Notes under the pieces: model-generated
The model's input: the letters and a program-made list of their open reading frames with translations, nothing else
Told to the model about the DNA's origin: nothing
The model's database searches: none
Program-made: the position numbers and the translations under genes
Source: Nitrospira lenta
GTDB taxonomy: Bacteria > Nitrospirota > Nitrospiria > Nitrospirales > Nitrospiraceae
Length of the DNA: 5,173 bases
Direction: 5' to 3'
Assembly (NCBI GenBank): GCA_945906715.1
Contig: CAMDRK010000212.1
Location: forward strand, 1 to 5,173
Shown: positions 1 through 5,173 of the stretch, piece by piece
Layout: the number at the start of each line of letters is the position of its first letter
Numbering within the stretch: the stretch's first letter is position 1

Positions 1-460
1 GGAGAGGGTTGTACATTTCAACGCCTATCAGCCGCAATACCAGTTGAAAGATCAATACTGCACGGACATTCCCAAGGAAGGCGACACCGTTCTGGTTGTC
101 GACCTCGTGGACCCGGCGCTGCGCAATGAACCGATTGGGATGCGGGTCGTGAGGGGAAACGGAAGTACCGAGACAGAGGATCAGATTGTGGCAGACATTC
201 GTCCGAGCACCCACCCAGACGGAGTATTGAGAGGCGAAGTCCGGCTGGACGAGGGTCTGTATACGGTTACCATTGCGTCGGAGAAGCAGAATCTGATGAA
301 GCGTCCACAATATCTCTTGCGGGTCCACATGACGGATTATCAGAAACTGGTGAGCAGAGTGGCCGTACCACTGCTCAGCGCGCTGCTCGTGGCTTGGCTC
401 GGATACAAGCTTCTACGATCGACGTGGCTACGGAATTGGTGGACGGTCCTCCGTTCTTAG
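1..460 (+). CDS. Partial unknown protein, extracytoplasmic domain with C-terminal membrane anchor
   Basis: The reading frame is open from the left window edge (first whole codon at base 2) to a TAG at 458-460, so 152 C-terminal residues are visible and the true start lies upstream. A TTG at 44 is an internal Leu codon, not a start I would choose. The visible part has alternating hydrophobic strands (for example DTVLVVDLVDPALRNEPI, then GLYTVTIAS and YLLRVHM), which suggests a small beta-sandwich. It ends with one hydrophobic segment of about 19 residues (bases 359-415, VAVPLLSALLVAWLGYKLL). A short Arg/Trp-rich tail of 14 residues follows, as expected for a cytoplasmic stop-transfer end. A signal peptide would be in the missing N-terminus. 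One Cys is visible (base 59). I do not recognise the family and assign no function. It is separated from the next gene by 274 bases, so co-transcription with the efflux genes is not implied. Confidence 0.72.
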   Translation, partial: ERVVHFNAYQPQYQLKDQYCTDIPKEGDTVLVVDLVDPALRNEPIGMRVVRGNGSTETEDQIVADIRPSTHPDGVLRGEVRLDEGLYTVTIASEKQNLMKRPQYLLRVHMTDYQKLVSRVAVPLLSALLVAWLGYKLLRSTWLRNWWTVLRS

Positions 461-507
461 GCTCCGCGAGGAACAGAAACGAGGGCATCCTGAATTGTTA
501 CAGGCAG

Positions 508-555
508 CTTCTCGAATCACGGAGCAGACCAGAACTGTGGTCAAAAACCGAGAAG
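508..555. repeat. Nested inverted repeat, 7-bp outer and 5-bp inner arms
   Basis: The outer arms are CTTCTCG (508-514) and CGAGAAG (549-555), a perfect 7-bp match. Inside them GACCA (527-531) and TGGTC (538-542) pair around a 6-base loop. In RNA this would make a long imperfect hairpin in the 3' untranslated part of the upstream message. In DNA it could be a protein-binding site. There is no T-run behind it, so it is not a standard rho-independent terminator. Confidence 0.45.
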
Positions 556-562
556 TCCCAGG

Positions 563-596
563 TGCCGACTCCCCGGCTTGTGCCGGAATATCGGCA
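563..596. repeat. Two-part inverted repeat with symmetric internal loop
   Basis: The outer arms are TGCCGA (563-568) and TCGGCA (591-596). The inner arms are CCGGC (573-577) and GCCGG (582-586), closing on a TTGT loop. The two paired blocks are separated by four bases on each side, giving a regular symmetric structure of 11 base pairs in 34 bases. It ends eight bases before the predicted -35 box at 605. It may be an operator, an activator site, or a hairpin that ends upstream transcription with help from Rho, because no U-tract follows. Confidence 0.5.
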
Positions 597-604
597 GAAC
601 ACCA

Positions 605-633
605 TTGTCAGTGAGAGCCGTCCATTTTATAGA
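605..633 (+). promoter_or_regulatory. Candidate sigma70 promoter P1
   Basis: A -35 box TTGTCA (605-610, five of six matches to TTGACA) is followed after exactly 17 bases by TATAGA (628-633, four of six matches to TATAAT). Transcription would begin near 640 and give a leader of about 95 bases before the STAS gene. This is the best-spaced sigma70 pair seen in the gap. The predicted start point falls within the palindrome at 636-648, so a repressor bound there would block it. Confidence 0.5.
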
Positions 634-635
634 AC

Positions 636-648
636 GTAAAGTCTTTAC
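636..648. promoter_or_regulatory. Perfect 13-bp palindrome, candidate operator
   Basis: The site reads GTAAAG-T-CTTTAC: six-base arms with full complementarity around a single central base. It covers the expected start point of promoter P1 and overlaps the -35 box of the second promoter-like pair (TTTACA, 644-649). This position suits an operator for a dimeric repressor such as a TetR- or MarR-type protein, which commonly control RND efflux operons. No such regulator gene is visible in the window, so the binding protein is unknown. Confidence 0.5.
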
Positions 649-670
649 AGAAATAACAATAGGTTATACA
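644..670 (+). promoter_or_regulatory. Weaker sigma70-like promoter P2
   Basis: TTTACA (644-649, five of six matches) and TATACA (665-670, four of six matches) are separated by 15 bases, shorter than the usual 16-18. A small dyad, ATAAC (653-657) and GTTAT (663-667), overlaps the -10 box. The -35 box shares bases with the palindrome at 636-648. It may be a secondary start or only part of the AT-rich operator area. Confidence 0.28.
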
Positions 671-691
671 AACAGATGAAACTTTTCTCAC

Positions 692-707
692 GGGAATGCC
701 CCTTGCA
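692..707 (+). promoter_or_regulatory. Possible sigma54 -24/-12 element
   Basis: GG (693-694) and GC (705-706) stand exactly ten bases apart, the invariant spacing of sigma54 promoters, and the -12 part reads TTGCA (703-707), a full match. The -24 part (GGGAAT at 692-697) is poor against TGGCAC. If used, transcription would start near 718 and leave a leader of about 17 bases. The inverted repeats at 508-596 would then lie about 120-210 bases upstream, a usual distance for enhancer-binding activators. The same bases also form a stem-loop, so the match may be accidental. Confidence 0.22.
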
Positions 708-712
708 TTTCC
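693..712 (+). repeat. Short bulged stem-loop in the leader
   Basis: GGAATGC (693-699) can pair with GCATT-CC (705-709 and 711-712) around a five-base loop, with T710 bulged. It would lie in the leader of a message from P1 or P2, 22 bases before the ATG at 735. It could affect translation of the STAS gene, but no anti-ribosome-site pairing is evident. It overlaps the sigma54-like motif, and both readings may not be meaningful. Confidence 0.3.
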
Positions 713-734
713 ATAAGAGCAAAGTAGAGAATCC

Positions 735-1031
735 ATGCTGAAAATAACGACTCTAACTGATAAAGAATCGATAACCTTCAAGCTTGAAGGGCGTCTGGCA
801 GGACCATGGGTGCAGGAGTTGGAACGGTGTTGGATGTCTACCGTCGGCATGAGGAAGAGACACCCTTTTTCTGTGGATCTGTCAGCGGTGACCTATGTTG
901 ATTCAGATGGAAAAGCTCTGTTGAAGAAGTTCCATAAAGAGGGCGCGAAACTCGTGGCTTCCGGCTGTCTGACCAACTGTCTTGTAAGAGAAATATCGCA
1001 AGACGTTCGAAGCGGTGAACGTACAAAGTAG
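735..1031 (+). CDS. Small stand-alone STAS-domain protein
   Basis: This 98-residue cytoplasmic protein is almost entirely one STAS domain, the fold of anti-sigma-factor antagonists such as SpoIIAA. The first strand and turn read ITFKLEGRLAGPWVQELE (residues 13-30). The core strand and ligand loop read FSVDLSAVTYVDSDGKALL (45-63). The final strand and helix are AKLVASGCLTNCLVREI (71-87). These proteins usually bind a partner kinase or signalling protein, often under control of Ser phosphorylation. Here the key loop is D56-S57-D58-G59. By my alignment, Asp sits where SpoIIAA has its phosphorylated Ser58, so classical kinase control may be absent. Three Cys occur (32, 78, 82). The ATG at 735 fits the domain start; upstream only a weak purine stretch (AGTAGAGA, 723-730) serves as ribosome site. 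It heads an operon with the efflux adaptor 34 bases downstream, so a role in sensing or regulating efflux is likely but unproven. The gene looks more AT-rich than its neighbours. Confidence 0.82.
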   Translation: MLKITTLTDKESITFKLEGRLAGPWVQELERCWMSTVGMRKRHPFSVDLSAVTYVDSDGKALLKKFHKEGAKLVASGCLTNCLVREISQDVRSGERTK

Positions 1032-1055
1032 CCGGATGATTCCTGAGGGACGATT

Positions 1056-1061
1056 GGTGAG
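1056..1061 (+). promoter_or_regulatory. Ribosome binding site deciding the adaptor start
   Basis: GGTGAG lies four bases before the ATG at 1066. In-frame ATGs at 1015 and 1036 and a TTG at 1054 are alternatives. The ATG at 1015 would overlap the STAS gene and put a polar stretch before the signal peptide. The start at 1066 gives a normal lipoprotein signal with Lys/Arg in the first nine residues. A stronger purine run, GAGGGA (1045-1050), is 15 bases from this ATG and three from the TTG. Confidence 0.5.
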
Positions 1062-1065
1062 AAAC

Positions 1066-2253
1066 ATGAATACACAGAAGCGAATTACCAAACTCACGAT
1101 CGGCACGCTTGGTCTTGTCCTCGGCCTGGCCTGGCTACCTGGCTGTAAACAAGAAGCCGGCTCAGCGCCGGCGCAGCAAATATCGCAGGTCGAGGTGATC
1201 ACCGTCACGACGCAGACGATTCCGGACGAACCGGAATTCATCGGGCGGGCTGAGGCCTCGCGCCCGGTGGAGATCCGTTCGCAAGTGACTGGCTTGCTGA
1301 AGGCGGTGTTGTACCCCGAAGGGCGTGATGTCAAGAAGGGCGACCGTCTTTATCAGATCGATCCCGTTCCGTTCCAAGCTGCCGCATCAAGGGCAAAGGC
1401 CAGGATTGCTGAAGCTGAAGCGCGAGTCGTGCAGGCGCAACAAGACCTTGCCAGGGTGAAGCCGCTGTTGGAGGAACAAGCCGTCAGCCAGAAGGATGTG
1501 GACGATGCCGTGGCCGGCGACCTAACCGCCAAAGCGCTGCTGCAGGGCGCCAAGGCAGAATTCATCAAGGCAAAGTTCGATCTCGACAACACCCTTATTA
1601 CGGCTCCCATCGACGGCTTGAGCGAACGGAGCCGTTACTACGAAGGGCGCTTGGTTTCAGCGCAAACGGATTTGTTGACGGTCGTCCATCGCGTCGATCC
1701 CATGTATGTGGTCGTGAGTGTGCCGGAGACCTTCATTCTGAAACGGCGGCGGGATATCGAATCGAAGAAAATTACCCACCCAGGGGTTTATCAGTTACGA
1801 GGCCGGCTCACCCTCATGGATGACTCGGTCTATCCCGACGAGGGCATCCTCGACCTCCTAGAGCCTGGCTTGCGAACGGAGACCGGGTCACGCCAAACCA
1901 GAATCACGTTCCCCAATCCCAAGCGCACCCTCCTGCCCGGGCAATTTGTGAAGGTGCGATTCACCGGCGATTCGAACACGGAAGCGATCCTCATCCCTCA
2001 GCGCGCCGTGATGCAAGGTCCCCAAGGCCCCTTCGTCTATGTGGTCGGTCAGGACGAGAAGATCGACATTCGGGACGTGGCTGCGTCCGACTGGAAGGGT
2101 GACCAGTGGCTGATCGATGGGGGGTTGAAAACAGGAGATCGTGTCGTCGTGAACGGCCTCATGAAGGTTGGGCCCGGCGCCCCAGTGAAGGCTGTTCCAT
2201 GGAGTCCAACCGGTCCGACAGCTGCGAATGCAGTCCCCCTCCCCTCCCAATAA
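1066..2253 (+). CDS. RND efflux periplasmic adaptor (membrane-fusion lipoprotein)
   Basis: The 395-residue product links an inner-membrane RND pump to an outer-membrane channel of the TolC type and acts in the periplasm. It begins with a lipoprotein signal: basic start (KRITK), hydrophobic core, then LPGC with Cys27 as the probable lipidated residue. Domains follow in AcrA/MexE order. The first lipoyl half is at about 68-100 (RSQVTGLLKAVLYPEGRDVKKGDRL within it). The alpha-helical hairpin is at about 103-170 and the second lipoyl half at about 171-200 (LDNTLITAPIDG). A beta-barrel runs to about 300 and a membrane-proximal domain to about 380. The hairpin tip keeps the channel-contact RLS pattern: R130, L134 and S141 with 4- and 7-residue spacing, as in AcrA. 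Length is normal for the family. A short Pro-rich tail (VPWSPTGPTAANAVPLPSQ) ends the protein. The stop codon TAA is part of the ribosome site of the pump gene, so the two are translated together. Substrate range cannot be read from this subunit. Confidence 0.93.
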   Translation: MNTQKRITKLTIGTLGLVLGLAWLPGCKQEAGSAPAQQISQVEVITVTTQTIPDEPEFIGRAEASRPVEIRSQVTGLLKAVLYPEGRDVKKGDRLYQIDPVPFQAAASRAKARIAEAEARVVQAQQDLARVKPLLEEQAVSQKDVDDAVAGDLTAKALLQGAKAEFIKAKFDLDNTLITAPIDGLSERSRYYEGRLVSAQTDLLTVVHRVDPMYVVVSVPETFILKRRRDIESKKITHPGVYQLRGRLTLMDDSVYPDEGILDLLEPGLRTETGSRQTRITFPNPKRTLLPGQFVKVRFTGDSNTEAILIPQRAVMQGPQGPFVYVVGQDEKIDIRDVAASDWKGDQWLIDGGLKTGDRVVVNGLMKVGPGAPVKAVPWSPTGPTAANAVPLPSQ

Positions 2254-2256
2254 GGA
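2252..2256 (+). promoter_or_regulatory. Ribosome binding site of the pump gene, overlapping the adaptor stop
   Basis: AAGGA begins inside the TAA stop of the adaptor gene and stands six bases before the GTG at 2263. This overlap suggests translational coupling, which would keep adaptor and pump production in step. It supports GTG at 2263 over the TTG at 2269, because the spacing is good and the resulting start (MTLKVFIERPI) matches the usual family N-terminus. Confidence 0.7.
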
Positions 2257-2262
2257 TCATTT

Positions 2263-5173
2263 GTGACATTGAAGGTTTTTATCGAACGGCCGATCCTGGC
2301 CTCGGTCGTGTCCATCGTGATCGTCGTGATGGGGCTGCTGTCTATGCAGTTCCTGCCGATCTCGCAGTTTCCTGACATCACTCCGCCGGTGGTGCAGATC
2401 GACGCGGATTATCCCGGCGCCAGCGCCGAGGTGGCGGCCGAGGCTGTGGCCCGACCGATTGAAGTAACTCTCCCCGGCATCGATAATTTACTCTATTTCG
2501 AATCGACCAGCAGTAACGATGGGCACGTGACCATCAAGCTGACGTTTGAAGTCGGCACCAATCCCGACATCGCCCAAGTCCAAACCCAGAACCGTGAAAA
2601 GCTTGCGGAACCGTTGCTGCCGACAGAAGTGATCCGACTGGGTATATCCGTGAAGAAAGTATCTCCGAGCCTGGTCCAGGTCATCGTCTTGAAGTCGACC
2701 GATCCCCGGCACGATGCGATCTATCTCTCGAACTATGCGACGCTCCGGCTGGTCGACGGCCTGAAGCGGGTCAAAGGTGTCGGGGATGCGGTGGTATTCG
2801 GCCAACAGAACTACAGTATGCGGATCATTCTCAATCCCTTGCACATGGCGAAGCTGGGCCTGATTCCGAGCGACATCACCGCCATCATCCGAGAGCAGAA
2901 CCGGGATTATCCGGCCGGGACCATCGGGCGGGAGCCGGCGCCGAAGGGCACGGAACTGACCATCCCGATCATCACGAAGGGCCGGCTGACCGAGGTGAAG
3001 GACTTCGAGGAGCTGATCGTTCGCGCCTTGCCGGACGGTTCGACGGTCAGGCTGAAGGACGTCGCGCGCATCGAACTGGGCGCCCAGTCCTATGCCCTTG
3101 AGGGACGCTGGAACAGCAAGCCCACCACGTTTATCTTGACCTTCCTTTCCCCCGGGGCCAATGCGCTCGATATGGCTCGCCGCACGCGTATGCAGATGGA
3201 CGAGCTCGCGAAGGACTTTCCGCCCGGCGTATCCTACGAATTGTCCTACGACACCACACGCTTCATCGAAGTCTCGATCCAAGAAGTGGTGAAGACCTTA
3301 GCGCAGGCTATGGTCCTGGTCGTCCTCGTGGTGTATCTGTTTCTCCAAAGTTGGCGCGCGACTATCATTCCCTTGGTTGCCGTGCCGGTTTCGTTGATCG
3401 GCACCTTCACAGGGCTGTACGCATTGGGTTTCTCGATCAATACGATTACCCTGTTCGGGATGGTCCTTGCCATCGGGATCGTCGTGGACGACGCCATCGT
3501 GGTCGTGGAAAACGTCGAGCGTCACATGCGCGAAGATCGCCTCTCGGCCAAAGAAGCGGCCAAACGGGCTATGAGCGAAGTCACGGCTCCGATCATCGCG
3601 ATCGTGTTGGTGCTGGTGTCCGTCTTCGTTCCGGTCGGTTTTATCGGCGGGATCACCGGAGCGCTCTATAAGCAGTTTGCCGCGACGATCGCCATCTCGG
3701 TGATTGTGTCGGGGTTTGTGGCGCTCACTCTCAGCCCGGCGCTCTGCGCATTGGTGCTCACACCGCAGCATGCCGTTCGGGGCGGGTTCTGGGCCTTTTT
3801 TGACCGGGTGTTCGGCTCGACACAGAAGGGCTATACGAGCGCTGTCGGCAGGCTTGTGGCGAGGCCGGTGTTGGTGATGTTGACCTTCGGCGGTCTTCTC
3901 GTGGTGTCGCTGGGCCTGTTCGACAAACTCCCCAAGAGTTTCTTGCCGGAGGAAGATCAAGGCTATTTCATCGTTGTGGCACAGTTGCCGGACGGGGCGT
4001 CGAAGCAGCGGACCGATGCGGTGCTCGAACGGATTGAACGGTTTTTTCAGGCAAACCGGGTGGTCTTTTCCACCGACTCTCTTACAGGTCAAAATTTTGT
4101 TTTCGGCACCAGAGGGCCGAACTCCGCGACCATGTTCGTGCCGTTGATTCCCTGGGACGAGCGTCCTGAACCGCAGAACCAGGCGCAGGCAATGGTCGGC
4201 GCAGCCTACGCCGAGTTTGCGAAGATTCCAGAAGCGCTGCTGTTGGCATTTAACGCGCCGGCCATCGAGGGCGTGGGAGCGGCCGGAGGCTTTTCCGCGC
4301 AGCTGCAAGATCCCAGCGGAGGAGACTTTAAAAAATTTGCGGCGATCGCACAGCAGTTTGTCGAACGGGTGCAGAAGGAACCGGCGATCGGCCGGGTCGG
4401 GACGAATTTTCGTGTCTCCTCGCCCCGGCTGTTTGTCCATGTGAACCGAGAACGGGCGAAAGCTCTGGGGATACCGATTTCAGACATCTTCGATACGTTG
4501 CAGGCCTACTTCGGTAATTTCTATATCAACGACTTTGTGAAATTTGGCCGCGTCTATCACGTGCAGACGGAGGCCGATGCGGAGTTTCGGGCTACCCCTC
4601 AAGATCTTTCGAGGATCTATGTGCGGGCTCAGACCGCTCAGGGTACGAACATGATTCCCCTCGATACTGTGGTGACGGCGGAATTTCAGAGCGGGCCGGA
4701 CCCGGTGAACCATTTCAATGGATACAATACCGCATTGGTCTTGGGCGCGGCCGCTCCCGGCCATAGTTCGGGGGAGGCGCTCGAAGCGCTTGAGCGTGTG
4801 GGCAAGGAGGTGCTCGTTCCGCAAGGCTACGCAATCGACTACAGCAACATTTCGTTTCAGGAACGGCGAGTCGGCGGCCAATCCGCCTATGTCTTCGGGA
4901 TCGGGCTCTTGATGGTATTCCTCGTGCTGGCGGCGCAGTTCGAGAGCTGGGTCGTCCCCTTCGCGGTGATCCTGGCCGTGCCCTTTGCAATCTTTGGCGC
5001 CCTCTCCGCCGTGTGGCTGCGCGGATTCGAAAACGATATCTACTTCCAGATCGGCCTGGTCACTTTGATCGGCCTGGCTGCGAAGAATGCGATTCTCATC
5101 GTCGAGTTTGCCAACACGCGCTATGAGGCGGGACGCCCCTTGATCGAGGCCGCGCTGGAAGCGGCGCGGCTGC
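2263..5173 (+). CDS. HAE-1 family RND multidrug efflux pump, 3' end cut by window
   Basis: This inner-membrane, proton-driven antiporter works as a trimer and passes substrates from the periplasm or membrane to the adaptor and outer channel. Translation from GTG 2263 stays open for 970 codons to the window edge; relatives have about 1,050 residues, so some 80 are missing. The N-terminus carries the FIxRP signature (F6-P10) and the first membrane helix (about 9-28). Periplasmic porter and docking segments lie at about 30-340 and 560-870. Membrane helices recur at about 342-500, 536-555 and from 875 on. Proton-relay residues are present: D409 and D410 in helix 4 (GIVVDDAIVVVENVER) and K941 in helix 10 (GLAAKNAILIVEFA), matching D407, D408 and K940 of AcrB. 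The Thr expected in helix 11 is beyond the window. The switch-loop area (SLTGQNFVFGTRGPNS, from 606) keeps two Phe, F612 and F614. Phrases such as SDIFDTLQAYFG and GAAAPGHSSGEA recall MexF/BpeF more than AcrB. Substrates are unknown. It lies nine bases after the adaptor gene. Confidence 0.96.
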   Translation, partial: MTLKVFIERPILASVVSIVIVVMGLLSMQFLPISQFPDITPPVVQIDADYPGASAEVAAEAVARPIEVTLPGIDNLLYFESTSSNDGHVTIKLTFEVGTNPDIAQVQTQNREKLAEPLLPTEVIRLGISVKKVSPSLVQVIVLKSTDPRHDAIYLSNYATLRLVDGLKRVKGVGDAVVFGQQNYSMRIILNPLHMAKLGLIPSDITAIIREQNRDYPAGTIGREPAPKGTELTIPIITKGRLTEVKDFEELIVRALPDGSTVRLKDVARIELGAQSYALEGRWNSKPTTFILTFLSPGANALDMARRTRMQMDELAKDFPPGVSYELSYDTTRFIEVSIQEVVKTLAQAMVLVVLVVYLFLQSWRATIIPLVAVPVSLIGTFTGLYALGFSINTITLFGMVLAIGIVVDDAIVVVENVERHMREDRLSAKEAAKRAMSEVTAPIIAIVLVLVSVFVPVGFIGGITGALYKQFAATIAISVIVSGFVALTLSPALCALVLTPQHAVRGGFWAFFDRVFGSTQKGYTSAVGRLVARPVLVMLTFGGLLVVSLGLFDKLPKSFLPEEDQGYFIVVAQLPDGASKQRTDAVLERIERFFQANRVVFSTDSLTGQNFVFGTRGPNSATMFVPLIPWDERPEPQNQAQAMVGAAYAEFAKIPEALLLAFNAPAIEGVGAAGGFSAQLQDPSGGDFKKFAAIAQQFVERVQKEPAIGRVGTNFRVSSPRLFVHVNRERAKALGIPISDIFDTLQAYFGNFYINDFVKFGRVYHVQTEADAEFRATPQDLSRIYVRAQTAQGTNMIPLDTVVTAEFQSGPDPVNHFNGYNTALVLGAAAPGHSSGEALEALERVGKEVLVPQGYAIDYSNISFQERRVGGQSAYVFGIGLLMVFLVLAAQFESWVVPFAVILAVPFAIFGALSAVWLRGFENDIYFQIGLVTLIGLAAKNAILIVEFANTRYEAGRPLIEAALEAARL

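Larger units (their letters stand above)
461..734. other. Non-coding control region upstream of the efflux operon
   Basis: No convincing gene lies in this 274-base gap. The frames that cross it have no ribosome site and no domain-like sequence. It contains, in order, a nested inverted repeat (508-555), a second two-part inverted repeat (563-596), a sigma70-like promoter (605-633), a perfect 13-bp palindrome (636-648), a second promoter-like pair (644-670) and a bulged stem-loop that coincides with a sigma54-like motif (692-712). From about 600 onwards it is visibly richer in A/T than the flanking genes, as expected for a promoter region. No hairpin followed by a T-run is present after the upstream gene, so no classical intrinsic terminator can be named. 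Confidence 0.6.

Noticed and set aside
44..46. TTG at 44 as the start of the first gene
   Set aside because: The frame is open to the left edge, the preceding residues look like the same protein, and there is no ribosome site just upstream; the gene is better read as cut by the window.
563..604. Intrinsic terminator for the first gene
   Set aside because: The hairpin is GC-rich but is followed by an A/C/G-mixed sequence (AGAACACCATTG at 595-607 region) without a T-run, so it does not meet the usual definition.
394..639. 81-codon plus-strand frame spanning the end of the first gene and the gap
   Set aside because: It starts at a TTG inside the membrane-anchor coding region of the first gene, has no ribosome site, and its product has no hydrophobic core or domain pattern.
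1015..1065. Upstream ATG codons (1015 and 1036) as starts of the adaptor gene
   Set aside because: The 1015 start overlaps the STAS gene. Both would put extra polar residues in front of an otherwise normal lipoprotein signal peptide, and neither has a better ribosome site than the ATG at 1066.
2488..3282. Open frame of 264 codons on the minus strand
   Set aside because: It is also antisense to the pump gene, with a low-complexity charged product and no convincing ribosome site; the plus-strand frame aligns with the RND family throughout.
3298..4440. Long open frame of 380 codons on the minus strand
   Set aside because: It is antisense to the well-supported pump gene. Its product is rich in His, Asp, Arg and Gln with no domain logic, as expected for a shadow of a coding frame with biased third positions.

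Overview
The window looks like chromosomal DNA from a Gram-negative bacterium. All four supported genes are on the plus strand. A lipoprotein membrane-fusion protein next to an RND pump implies a two-membrane envelope. Base composition is moderately GC-rich, apart from an AT-richer stretch at about 600-780. Taxonomy cannot be settled from this sequence; a Nitrospirota-like or proteobacterial source would fit, but that is only an impression.

Layout: (1) Bases 1-460 hold the 3' end of a gene of unknown function whose product appears to be an extracytoplasmic beta-rich domain with a C-terminal membrane anchor. (2) Bases 461-734 are a non-coding gap that is unusually dense in dyad symmetries. It also holds two candidate sigma70 promoters and a possible sigma54-type -24/-12 element. 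(3) Bases 735-1031 encode a small stand-alone STAS-domain protein. (4) Bases 1066-2253 encode a periplasmic adaptor (membrane-fusion) lipoprotein. (5) Bases 2263 to the window end encode the first 970 residues of an HAE-1 type RND inner-membrane efflux pump. The pump is cut by the window edge roughly 80 residues before its expected end.

Genes 3-5 are spaced 34 and 9 bases apart and almost certainly form one operon. The adaptor and pump form the inner part of a tripartite multidrug-type efflux machine. Its outer-membrane channel is not in view and could lie downstream or elsewhere. The adaptor keeps the TolC-contact tip motif, and the pump keeps the proton-relay Asp-Asp and Lys residues that are visible, so the system looks functional. 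By remembered sequence motifs the pump resembles the MexF/BpeF branch more than AcrB. The substrate is not determined.

The least ordinary parts are the STAS protein at the head of an efflux operon, with Asp where classical anti-sigma-factor antagonists have their phosphorylated Ser, and the control region in front of it. That region has a perfect 13-bp palindrome lying between and over two promoters, and two adjacent nested inverted repeats just upstream. No regulator gene is visible in the window. I see no mobile element, CRISPR array, tRNA or rRNA.
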